Made by a program: the position numbers and the translations under genes | Assembly: GCA_945871545.1 (NCBI GenBank) | Contig: CAMBWJ010000120.1 | Coordinates: 1-6,267, forward strand | Direction of reading: 5' to 3' | DNA from: an uncultured Clostridia bacterium | GTDB lineage: Bacteria > Bacillota_A > Clostridia > Christensenellales > Aristaeellaceae | DNA length: 6,267 bases | Notes under the pieces: generated by a model | What the model was told of the DNA's origin: nothing | The model's database searches: none | Seen by the model: only the letters and a program-made list of their open reading frames with translations | Part shown: in pieces, positions 1-5,997 of the stretch | Layout: each line of letters starts with the position of its first letter | How positions within the stretch are numbered: the stretch's first letter is position 1

Positions 1-1115
1 GCGATGGCGGCGACGGTAAACGCAGCAAACACCAGCGGCATGCGCCGTGCCAGGCCCTGCATCTGCCGGGTCTGGGTGCGCCCGGTCTGCACCATCACCG
101 CGCCGATGCAGAAGAACAGCGTGATCTTCATAAGTCCGTGGCAGACCATGTGCATCAGCGAACCCAGCTGTCCGGCGGGGGTCATGATCGACGCGCCCAG
201 CAGCATGTAGCCCAGGTTGCTCACCGTGGAGTAGGCCAGCTTGCGCTTGACGTGGCGCTCGCGCACGGCCATCACCGCGCCGAAGAGGATCGTCAGGATG
301 CTGAAGATCAGCGCAACGGTCTGGGCCCAGGTTCCCTGAAGCGCCGCGCCGAATACGTTGTAGACCATGCGCAGCACCGCGTACACGCCCGCGTTGACCA
401 CCGCCACCGCGTGCAGCAGCGCCGTGACCGGGGTGGGTGCGGCGCAGGCCCGGGGCAACCAGGCGCTCAGCGGAAACACCGCCGCCTTCACGCCGAAGCC
501 GAAGAAGCACGCCAGAAACGCCGCGCACATGAGATCCTTCGGCATGCCGGAAAGATCCAGCCCGCCGATCTGGAAGTCGCCGCTTGCGTACTGGGAGACC
601 ACGATCAGCGCGGCGAAGGCAAAGGCGGCGCAGCCGATGGAATAGCGGATGTAGGCGCGCGCCGCACGGATGGAGGGCGCGTCCTTCTTGTGCCACACCA
701 GCGGCAGCGTGATCAGGGTGATGCACTCGAAGAGCACGTAGAGCGTGAACATGTTGCGCGCGCAGCAGTAGAGGATCATCACGCCGAAGGTCATGGTGTA
801 GAAGGCGAAGAAGCTGTCCTCGCGCTCCTCGTGCTGCATGTATTCCGAGGCGTACAGCGCAGCCAGCGGCCAGAGGAAGGCCATCAGGCCCAGGAACACC
901 CGGCCCATGCCGTCCAGGCCGAAGCTCAGGCGGTACGCGCGGGAGAAGGCGATGAGCGTGACCTCCTCCGTGCCGCGCAGGATCAGCCGCAGCGCCAGAA
1001 GCGAGGTCAGGATCGTCACGCCCTCCACCCACGTGGTGCGCCCCTTGCGGGTCTTGAACCGCAGCGCCGGGATCAGCGCGCCGCCTAGCAGCGGAAGCAA
1101 AGATGCAATCAGCAT
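1..1115 (-). CDS. NuoL-like proton-translocating antiporter subunit 3 (3' partial)
   Basis: This is a third antiporter-family gene in tandem, read by direct translation from an ATG at 1115. It stays open for 371 codons to the window edge, so the 3' end is missing (full members are usually about 480 residues or more). The protein begins MLIASLLPLLGGALIPALRF. Conserved features are Glu130 in YVLFECITLITLPLVWHKKD (helix 5), Lys210 in FGFGVKAAVFPLSAWLPRACAAPTPVTALLHAVAVVNAGVYAVLR (203-248, in pieces), His235 in its LLHA motif, KRKLAYSTVSNLGYMLLG at 290-307, and Lys330 in MHMVCHGLMKITLFFCIGA (helix 12). The TPVTALLHA.....AGVY pattern is NuoL/MrpA-like, whereas the two preceding subunits have lysine in helix 8. 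AAGGA at 1124-1128 is eight bases upstream of the ATG, and 22 nt separate the gene from the previous stop. It is likely co-transcribed and part of the same complex. I cannot tell whether a hydrogenase-type module follows. Confidence 0.9.
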   Translation of the reverse strand, partial: MLIASLLPLLGGALIPALRFKTRKGRTTWVEGVTILTSLLALRLILRGTEEVTLIAFSRAYRLSFGLDGMGRVFLGLMAFLWPLAALYASEYMQHEEREDSFFAFYTMTFGVMILYCCARNMFTLYVLFECITLITLPLVWHKKDAPSIRAARAYIRYSIGCAAFAFAALIVVSQYASGDFQIGGLDLSGMPKDLMCAAFLACFFGFGVKAAVFPLSAWLPRACAAPTPVTALLHAVAVVNAGVYAVLRMVYNVFGAALQGTWAQTVALIFSILTILFGAVMAVRERHVKRKLAYSTVSNLGYMLLGASIMTPAGQLGSLMHMVCHGLMKITLFFCIGAVMVQTGRTQTRQMQGLARRMPLVFAAFTVAAI

Positions 1116-1123
1116 AGTTTCAT

Positions 1124-1128
1124 TCCTT
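1124..1128 (-). promoter_or_regulatory. Ribosome-binding site for antiporter subunit 3
   Basis: The minus strand reads AAGGA (within GAAGGAATGAAACT), eight bases before the ATG at 1115, in the 22-nt gap after the stop of antiporter subunit 2. Two other ATGs near it, at 1138 and 1123, are in a frame that stops almost at once (ATG AAA CTA TGC TGA), so 1115 is the only workable start. Confidence 0.7.
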
Positions 1129-1137
1129 CAAACGTCA

Positions 1138-2589
1138 TCAGAAGATCAGGCCTGCGATGGTCTGGGCGTAATTCACCAGTGCACCGGGGAACGCGCCCAC
1201 CAGCACCACCAGCGCCGCCAGGATCAGCATGGGAATCCACATGCGCTTCGGAGCCTCGTGGCCCTCAATGCGGGGCGCGTCGCCGGGGAAGTAGCCGTGG
1301 ATCGTCACCGGCAGCAGGTAGCCGGCGGTCATCAGCGCGCTGCACAGCAGCACCGCCGGGCCGATCCAGCACGCGGCGCTGCCCAGATTCAGCGCGCCCT
1401 GGGCCAGATACCACTTGCTGACGAAGCCGCCCGTGGGCGGGATGCCGATCAGGCCCAGCGAGGCCACGGTGAACATGCACAGCGTGATGGGCATGATCTT
1501 GCCGATGGCCAGGTACTCATCCGCGCGGGTCTTGCCCGTCTCATGGATGAACGCGCCCGCCGAGAGGAACAGCGTGTTCTTGATCAGCGAGTGGCAGCAG
1601 ATGTGCAGCATCGCGCCCACGAAGCCCAGGGGGGTCAGGGTGGACAGGCCGAAGAGGATGTAGCTGACCTGAGACACGGAGGAGTAGGCCAGGCGCTTCT
1701 TGAACAGCTTCTCGCGCAGCGCCAGCAGCGAGCCCATGAACACGGTGATCAGGGTCAGCACCATGAAGGCGGTCTGCACCCAGGTGCCGCGGATGAAGTC
1801 CGGGCCCACCAGGAAGAACAGCACGCGGATCACGCCCAGCACGCCCATCTTGGTAATCACGCCGGAGAGCACCGCGCTGGCCGGAGCCGGGGCCACCGGA
1901 TGGGCCGTGGGCAGCCATGCGTGCATGGGGAACATGCCGGCCTTCACGCCGAAGCCCACCAGCATCGCAAACACGATGGCGCGCAGCAGGTTTTCATGCC
2001 CCGCCACCTTCGCCATATCCAGCACGCCGCCGGGGGTGAATGTAAGGCTGGCGCCGTAGTGCATCAGGAAGAAGATGCCCAGCAGCGCCGCGCTTGCGCC
2101 GAACACCGAGTAGATCAGGTACTTGACGCCCGCCGCGACAGCCTCCTTCTCCATGGTGTGCATCACCAGGGGCAGGGTGATCAGGGTCATCATCTCATAG
2201 AACATGTACATGGTCACGGCGTTGGCGCTCATGCTCAGGCCCATCAGCACGCCGTAGGTGCCCACGTAGAAGCAGTTGAAGCGGCGGTAGTTGGGGTCGT
2301 GGGCGTTGTAGGCCGTGGCGTAAATCCCCACCAGCACCCACACCACGGAGATGAACGCCATGTAGAAGCGGGCCACGCCGTCGGTGCGCAGCTGGATGGC
2401 GATGGTATCCGTCAGCCGCCACAGAGTCAGGCTCGTATCGCCCTTCAGCGCCGCCGCCAGCGCGCACAGCGCGGAGATGGCCAGCGCGCCGATGGCGAAG
2501 CCGTCCGTCAGCCTGCGATTGTCTCGGGGCAGCGCCCAGATCAGCAGCGCCGCCGCGATGGGAAGAATCAGGGGAAGGATCAGCAGCAT
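1138..2589 (-). CDS. NuoM/MrpD-like proton-translocating antiporter subunit 2
   Basis: This is a second, divergent member of the NuoL/M/N antiporter family, 483 residues with about 14 helices. Key residues are present: Glu132 in MYMFYEMMTLITLPLV (helix 5), Lys216 in GFGVKAGMFPMHAWLPTAHPVAPAPAS (213-238, helix 7), Lys247 in VLSGVITKMGVLGVIR (helix 8), His329/His333 and Lys337 in LHICCHSLIKNTLFLSAGA (helix 12), plus KKRLAYSSVSQVSYILFG and PPTGGFVSKWYLAQGAL. The HPVAPAPASAVLSGV.TK.G arrangement resembles NuoM/MrpD rather than NuoL. The ATG at 2589 is chosen because AAGGAGGA lies at 2597-2604, seven bases upstream. A longer frame from an ATG at 2637 would add 16 polar residues (starting MRPACPIC), overlap mrpD and ignore this site. 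The gap to the mrpD stop is 19 nt. It probably forms an additional ion-pumping module in the same complex; its exact name in Mrp/Mbh/Mbx terms is uncertain. Confidence 0.9.
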   Translation of the reverse strand: MLLILPLILPIAAALLIWALPRDNRRLTDGFAIGALAISALCALAAALKGDTSLTLWRLTDTIAIQLRTDGVARFYMAFISVVWVLVGIYATAYNAHDPNYRRFNCFYVGTYGVLMGLSMSANAVTMYMFYEMMTLITLPLVMHTMEKEAVAAGVKYLIYSVFGASAALLGIFFLMHYGASLTFTPGGVLDMAKVAGHENLLRAIVFAMLVGFGVKAGMFPMHAWLPTAHPVAPAPASAVLSGVITKMGVLGVIRVLFFLVGPDFIRGTWVQTAFMVLTLITVFMGSLLALREKLFKKRLAYSSVSQVSYILFGLSTLTPLGFVGAMLHICCHSLIKNTLFLSAGAFIHETGKTRADEYLAIGKIMPITLCMFTVASLGLIGIPPTGGFVSKWYLAQGALNLGSAACWIGPAVLLCSALMTAGYLLPVTIHGYFPGDAPRIEGHEAPKRMWIPMLILAALVVLVGAFPGALVNYAQTIAGLIF

Positions 2590-2596
2590 GGAAAAT

Positions 2597-2604
2597 TCCT
2601 CCTT
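2597..2604 (-). promoter_or_regulatory. Ribosome-binding site that sets the start of antiporter subunit 2
   Basis: The minus strand reads AAGGAGGA here, close to a perfect anti-16S match, followed by TTTTTCC-like spacer bases and then the ATG at 2589 (seven bases between). It lies in the short gap after the mrpD stop. It argues for the 483-residue protein and against a start at 2637. Confidence 0.85.
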
Positions 2605-2608
2605 GTGC

Positions 2609-4102
2609 TCATAGCAGATGGGACACGCCGGTCTCAATGATGGACATCACCCGGGGCGCGAACACGCCCAGCGCCACGATCAGCAGCGCAAAGACCGCGA
2701 GTGCGGCGGTGCTGACCTTCGGATGGTTCAGGCGGGTGTGGTACTCGTGGGTGGGCTTCATGTAGAGCGTGACCACGGTGATCAGGAAGTAGGCGGCGTT
2801 CAGCGCGGTGCTGACCGCCAGCACGATCAGGGCGATGAGCGCGTTGGCGCTGTCCACGCCCATGCATGCGTCGGCCAGATACAGCTTCGATGCGAAGCCG
2901 CCCAGAATGGGAATGCCCACGATGGAGCAGGCGGCGATGCTGAACACCGCGCCGGAGAGGGGCGCGCGATAGCCCGCGCCGCGCAGCTCATGGAAGGTCG
3001 CGTCGCCGTCGGACGCGCCGATCAGCCTATCTCCGGAGAGGAAGAGCACCGCCTTGGCCAGGGCGTGGGCGATGATGTGGAACACCGCCGCTGCGATGCC
3101 CGCGCGGGTGCCCAGCGCGATGCCCAGGTAGATGTAGCCGATCTGGGCCACCGACGAATAGGCGATCATGCGCCGGAGCTTCTTCTCCAGAATCGCGTCG
3201 ATGGAGCCGAGGATGATGCCCACCATGGAGAACACCAGCAGCACGGTCTGGATGTGGGTCTCGCGGAACACCGCCGGATCAAACACGCGAATCACGAACT
3301 TGATGTAGAGGAAGATATAGGCCTTGGACACCAGGCTGGCCAGCATGGCGCTGGAGGACGGCGTTGCGGAGGCGTATGCGTCCGGCAGCCAGGTGTGGAA
3401 GGGGTAGAGCGCGCTCTTGACCGCCAGGCCGATGGTGATCAGCGCCATGGACAGCGTCAGCGGCCGGAGGTACGCGCCGGTGGCGGACAGCCGCATGACC
3501 TCGTCGTGGATGTCCTCCATCAGCAGGTGTCCGGTCAGGCAGTAGAGGATCGAAACGCCCAGCAGGAACAGGCCGCTGCCCAGCAGGTTCATGATCATGT
3601 ACTTCGTGGCGGCAAACAGCGTGCGGCCACGGGTGCGGGCCAGCACCAGCGACGCGGCGGCGATGGTCATGATCTCGATGAACACGTAGGCGGTAAACAC
3701 GTCGTTGGTGAACAGCTGCGCCATCATGCCGGCTTGCAGCAGCAGCACCATCACGGCGTACAGGCTCTGCCGCCGGGTTTCGATGTGGGCGCGGATGCGC
3801 TGGTAGCCGCCCAGCACGCAGAGGAAGAGGATCAGACAGAAGGTGACGGCCAGCACGGCCTCCAGCTCGCCCGCGCGCAGCTCATTGCCCACGGGCGCGC
3901 CGAACGCGCCCAGCGCATAGCGGAAGGAGCCGCCGCCGTTCTTCAGCAGGCTGACCAGCAGCGCACCTGACGCAAGCGTTCCCGCAGCGGGCACGATCAG
4001 CATCATGGCCCGGGCCTGCTTCGGCTTCAGCGCGGCGGTGACGGAGGACAGCAGCAGCGGCCCCCACACCAGAAAGAAGGGTATGTTCTGCCACCAGCTC
4101 AA
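2609..4102 (-). CDS. mrpD: MrpD/MbhH-like (NuoL/M/N family) proton-translocating antiporter subunit 1
   Basis: This large polytopic subunit of 497 residues (about 14 helices, normal for MrpD) belongs to the NuoL/NuoM/NuoN family. It keeps the proton-path residues of that family: Glu143 in the fifth-helix motif YVFIEIMTIAAASLVL; Lys229 in LAVKSALYPFHTWLPDAYASATPSS (226-250, helix 7); Lys260 in ASLVSKAYIFLYIK (helix 8); His342/His346 and Lys350 in FHIIAHALAKAVLFLS (helix 12); and the IAYSSVAQIGYIYLG and GGFASKLYL motifs. The start is a TTG at 4102, giving a TTGA overlap with the mrpC stop. GGGAGG at 4113-4118 lies ten bases upstream. The next in-frame methionine (residue 33) would remove the first helix, so the TTG start is preferred. 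As the first of three antiporter-like genes after mrpC, in the same position as mbhH, it is probably the subunit contacting MrpC. Confidence 0.93.
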   Translation of the reverse strand: MSWWQNIPFFLVWGPLLLSSVTAALKPKQARAMMLIVPAAGTLASGALLVSLLKNGGGSFRYALGAFGAPVGNELRAGELEAVLAVTFCLILFLCVLGGYQRIRAHIETRRQSLYAVMVLLLQAGMMAQLFTNDVFTAYVFIEIMTIAAASLVLARTRGRTLFAATKYMIMNLLGSGLFLLGVSILYCLTGHLLMEDIHDEVMRLSATGAYLRPLTLSMALITIGLAVKSALYPFHTWLPDAYASATPSSSAMLASLVSKAYIFLYIKFVIRVFDPAVFRETHIQTVLLVFSMVGIILGSIDAILEKKLRRMIAYSSVAQIGYIYLGIALGTRAGIAAAVFHIIAHALAKAVLFLSGDRLIGASDGDATFHELRGAGYRAPLSGAVFSIAACSIVGIPILGGFASKLYLADACMGVDSANALIALIVLAVSTALNAAYFLITVVTLYMKPTHEYHTRLNHPKVSTAALAVFALLIVALGVFAPRVMSIIETGVSHLL

Positions 4103-4482
4103 TGCGCATTCGCCTCCCTTGCAAGAAGTGCGATGCGGTCGATGTCCAGCGTGTGGTAGCGCCGGTACAGCCGCACCGTGAGCGCTAGCATGATCGCCGT
4201 GACGCTCACCGAGACCACGATGCCCGTGAGCACCAGGCCCGCCGGGAGGGGATTGACGTACACGCCGACCTCCAGCGGCGCGCTCTCACTTGCGATGATG
4301 GGCGCGACGCGGCCGTCGATGTAGCCGTAGGAGGCCAGAAACAGGTAGATGGCGCTGTCCATCATGGAAAAGCCGATGATCTTCTTCATCATGTTCCGGT
4401 TGAGCAGCAGGTTCGTAAAGCCGATGCCGAACAGGATCAGCGCGGCGATCTCCTCAAAGTGCTCCATGAGCTTGACGGTCAT
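4099..4482 (-). CDS. mrpC: MrpC/MnhC/MbhG (NuoK-like) subunit of cation/proton antiporter complex
   Basis: This 127-residue protein has three transmembrane helices at about 10-27, 33-52 and 80-105, homologous to complex I subunit NuoK. Diagnostic stretches are NRNMMKKIIGFSMMDSAIYLF at 28-48 and, after a periplasmic loop, VNPLPAGLVLTGIVVSVSVTAIMLAL at 76-101; the 'DPLPQALVLTAIVI' motif of MrpC is recognisable, here as NPLPAGLVLTGIVV. The C-terminal tail (RLYRRYHTLDIDRIALLAREANAH) is charged and probably cytoplasmic. The ATG at 4482 follows the previous stop codon without a gap and has a purine run, GGAAGGGGGA, at 4490-4499, seven bases upstream. An in-frame ATG at 4467 is less likely because no comparable site precedes it. 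The TGA stop overlaps the start codon of mrpD. MrpC sits next to MrpD in the complex and in characterised Mrp systems is required for activity. Confidence 0.95.
   Translation of the reverse strand: MTVKLMEHFEEIAALILFGIGFTNLLLNRNMMKKIIGFSMMDSAIYLFLASYGYIDGRVAPIIASESAPLEVGVYVNPLPAGLVLTGIVVSVSVTAIMLALTVRLYRRYHTLDIDRIALLAREANAH
4113..4118 (-). promoter_or_regulatory. Ribosome-binding site for the TTG-initiated mrpD
   Basis: The minus strand reads GGGAGG within the last codons of mrpC, ten bases before the TTG at 4102. No in-frame ATG or GTG lies nearby at a better distance. The site therefore supports TTG initiation coupled to termination of mrpC at the TTGA overlap. Confidence 0.7.
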
Positions 4483-5430
4483 TTACAGATCCCCCTTCCG
4501 GAACAGGGTAAAGAGCGCGTACATCGTGCAGGCCACCACCAGGCCCACGGCGATGTTCAGCGGCATCATCAGTCCGCCCGAGAGGATCGCGCCGAATTTT
4601 CCGGCGGAGATGCCGTTTGCAAGGCCGTTTGCGCCGGTGAAGAACACATAGCCCTTGCTCAGCGCGTAGAACACCAGCGCAGCGGTGGTTGCCGCGCGGA
4701 AGGTTTTGAAGGTGAAGAAGCGCTCGGAGCGCTTAAAGCCAAAGGCGCAGAGGAACAGGATCATGCCCGCGCCCAGCACCGCGCCGCCGGAGAAGCCTCC
4801 GCCGGGGGAGAGGTGGCCGTTGAGCAATATGTATGCGCCGAACACGATCAGCAGCGGAACCAGCACCCGCGCGCCGCCCTGCAGGATGGGATCGTGCCGG
4901 GGCTCGAAGTGGCGGTCGTCCGACTCCGCCGCCATGCGCATGCGCAGCGAATCGGGATCGTCGCCCTGGGGCAGGTGCAAAAGCAGCAGCACCGTGCAGG
5001 CCGCGATGAACAGCACGTGGGACTCGCCCAGCGTGTCGAAGCCGCGGAAGTCCAGGATGATGCCGGAGATGATGTTCACCGCGCCGGTGTGCTCCAGGCC
5101 CTCCTCCACATAGAAGCGGGAAACCTCGTTGTCCACCAGCGCGTCCGCACCGCCAAACTGGGGCAGATCCAGCGCCGTGTAGATCAGCAGCGCGCTCAGG
5201 CCCACGCACACCAGCACCGCCACCGCGCAGTAGATACCGCGCAACAGGCGTTCGCCGCGGGTGTGGCTCCAGCGGGAGATGCGCTCGTAGGTCATCTCCT
5301 CCCGGGGATGGGGCTGGGCAAAGGGATCCTCCCTTTCGGGCTCCTCGGGCGCGACCAGATCGGCGCACATGCGCGCATCCAGCGGCTCTCCGCCCTCGTC
5401 AATCCATCTGCGAAAGTCACTTGCGGCCAT
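4483..5430 (-). CDS. mrpB: MbhE-MrpB fusion subunit of Mrp/Mbh-type antiporter module
   Basis: This 315-residue protein joins two subunits that are usually separate. Residues 1-61 are hydrophilic and rich in D, E, R and P, with no recognised domain. Residues 62-157 match MbhE (also the last part of MrpA): a helix at 63-86, then the LDLPQFG and RFYVEEGLEHTGAVNIISGIILDFRGFDTLGE stretches (in pieces at 87-136), then a second helix at 137-153. A charged linker (158-183) leads to an MrpB/MnhB domain at about 188-315 with four helices and the hallmark NGHLSPGGGFSGGAV at 204-218. The stop TAA sits directly against the mrpC start. I place the start at the ATG at 5430, because GGGAGG at 5440-5445 is nine bases from it. 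That motif would touch the alternative ATG at 5439, which would add only three residues (MST). The family assignments of both halves are firm. The function of the N-terminal extension is unknown. Confidence 0.9.
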   Translation of the reverse strand: MAASDFRRWIDEGGEPLDARMCADLVAPEEPEREDPFAQPHPREEMTYERISRWSHTRGERLLRGIYCAVAVLVCVGLSALLIYTALDLPQFGGADALVDNEVSRFYVEEGLEHTGAVNIISGIILDFRGFDTLGESHVLFIAACTVLLLLHLPQGDDPDSLRMRMAAESDDRHFEPRHDPILQGGARVLVPLLIVFGAYILLNGHLSPGGGFSGGAVLGAGMILFLCAFGFKRSERFFTFKTFRAATTAALVFYALSKGYVFFTGANGLANGISAGKFGAILSGGLMMPLNIAVGLVVACTMYALFTLFRKGDL

Positions 5431-5683
5431 CGTGCTCATCCTCCCGCGTCTTGATTGCGTGCAGCTTCTTCAGGGCCACGAACATCAAAAGCGTCGTCAC
5501 GCCCGCGCCCACGGCGGCCTCGGTGATGGCCAGATCCGGGGAGCGCAGCAGAATCCACACCACCGACATGGCGGTGCTCTGGGCCATGAAGATGATGATG
5601 GAGGTCAAAAGATCCTTCGTCAGGCTCACCGCCACCGCACAGATCAGGATAAAACCCAGCAGCAGTACGCTCAGCGCTTCCAT
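5417..5683 (-). CDS. MbhD-like (DUF4040) membrane subunit, equivalent to part of the MrpA C-terminus
   Basis: This small protein of 88 residues has three hydrophobic helices at about 3-20, 26-46 and 55-72, ending in a charged tail (KTREDEHDGRK). It carries the conserved MbhD/DUF4040 signature LRSPDLAITEAAVGAGVTT at 46-64, with the acidic Asp50 and Glu55. This domain is fused into the C-terminal part of MrpA in Bacillus-type Mrp, but is a free subunit (MbhD) in archaeal Mbh and related complexes. The ATG at 5683 has GGGAGG at 5691-5696, seven bases upstream. Its 5' end overlaps mrpG by 13 nt and its 3' end overlaps the next gene by about 14 nt. In complex structures this region links the antiporter-like subunits to the MrpG/F side and is proposed to form part of an ion path, so the retained glutamate is consistent with an active complex. 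Confidence 0.9.
   Translation of the reverse strand: MEALSVLLLGFILICAVAVSLTKDLLTSIIIFMAQSTAMSVVWILLRSPDLAITEAAVGAGVTTLLMFVALKKLHAIKTREDEHDGRK
5440..5445 (-). promoter_or_regulatory. Ribosome-binding site that sets the start of the MbhE-MrpB fusion
   Basis: The minus strand reads GGGAGG, directly abutting an ATG at 5439 and nine bases from a second in-frame ATG at 5430. Normal spacing favours the second ATG. The site lies inside the 3' end of the MbhD-like gene, so translation of the two is probably coupled. Confidence 0.75.
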
Positions 5684-5997
5684 TCCGACACCTCCCGATC
5701 CAATTCTTCATTGGTGACCAGCTCCAGTCGCCCGATCAGATGGGACGCGACCGGCGAGGCCATCCAGAATAGAACCACCAGAACCAGCAGCTTCAGCGAC
5801 AGCATGTTGATTCCGTTCGCCACGGCCAGGCCCAGCAGCATCAGAAAGACGCCCATGGTGTCGCCCATGGCGGCGGCATGCATGCGGTTGAGCACGTAGC
5901 GGAAGCGGAACACGCCCACCACCGCCGAGATCTCAAAGATCAGGCCCAGCAGCATCAGCAGCGCGCACAGGATAAAGCGCAGCGTTTCAACGTTCAT
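5671..5997 (-). CDS. mrpG: MrpG/MnhG/MbhC-family subunit of cation/proton antiporter complex
   Basis: This 108-residue membrane subunit has three predicted transmembrane segments at about 6-30, 45-62 and 66-87. The family hallmark, a 'GV.RF....RMHAA....' stretch after the first helix, is seen as GVFRFRYVLNRMHAAAMGD at 28-46, followed by TMGVFLMLLGLAV. The second half ends with ASPVASHLIGR and an acidic/basic tail (LELVTNEELDREVSEWKR). The length matches the family. The ATG start at 5997 is supported by AAGGAGG at 6007-6013, nine bases upstream, which lies within the end of mrpF. The 3' end overlaps the next gene by 13 nt. MrpG packs beside MrpF and MrpE in the antiporter complex. I see no odd feature in it. 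The MrpG assignment is secure; a role in Na+ rather than H+ or K+ transport cannot be read from sequence. Confidence 0.95.
   Translation of the reverse strand: MNVETLRFILCALLMLLGLIFEISAVVGVFRFRYVLNRMHAAAMGDTMGVFLMLLGLAVANGINMLSLKLLVLVVLFWMASPVASHLIGRLELVTNEELDREVSEWKR
5691..5696 (-). promoter_or_regulatory. Ribosome-binding site for the MbhD-like gene
   Basis: The minus strand reads GGGAGG, seven bases before the ATG at 5683, inside the 3' end of mrpG. It supports the start of this short gene and its coupling to mrpG. Confidence 0.75.

Noticed and set aside
138..1088. Plus-strand open frame of 316 codons
   Set aside because: It is antisense to the third antiporter gene, whose minus-strand frame shows clear family motifs. 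The plus-strand product is low-complexity and charged.
1116..1138. Possible small gene starting at the ATG at 1138 or 1123
   Set aside because: The frame ends after only a few codons (…ATG AAA CTA TGC TGA). It is simply the ribosome-site region of the next gene.
2590..2637. Longer N-terminus (16 extra residues) for antiporter subunit 2
   Set aside because: It would begin inside mrpD with a polar Cys-containing peptide, and the perfect ribosome site at 2597-2604 serves the ATG at 2589 instead.
838..2640. Plus-strand open frame of 600 codons
   Set aside because: It lies antisense to two well-supported antiporter genes. Its product is a run of H, Q, R, A, G and D without hydrophobic segments or any recognisable domain, typical of a GC-rich shadow frame.
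2618..3970. Plus-strand open frame of 450 codons
   Set aside because: It is antisense to mrpD, with the same His/Gln/Gly/Arg-rich composition and no family features, so it is a shadow frame.
4459..5454. Plus-strand open frame of 331 codons
   Set aside because: It is antisense to the MbhE-MrpB fusion and has no recognisable motifs or plausible composition.
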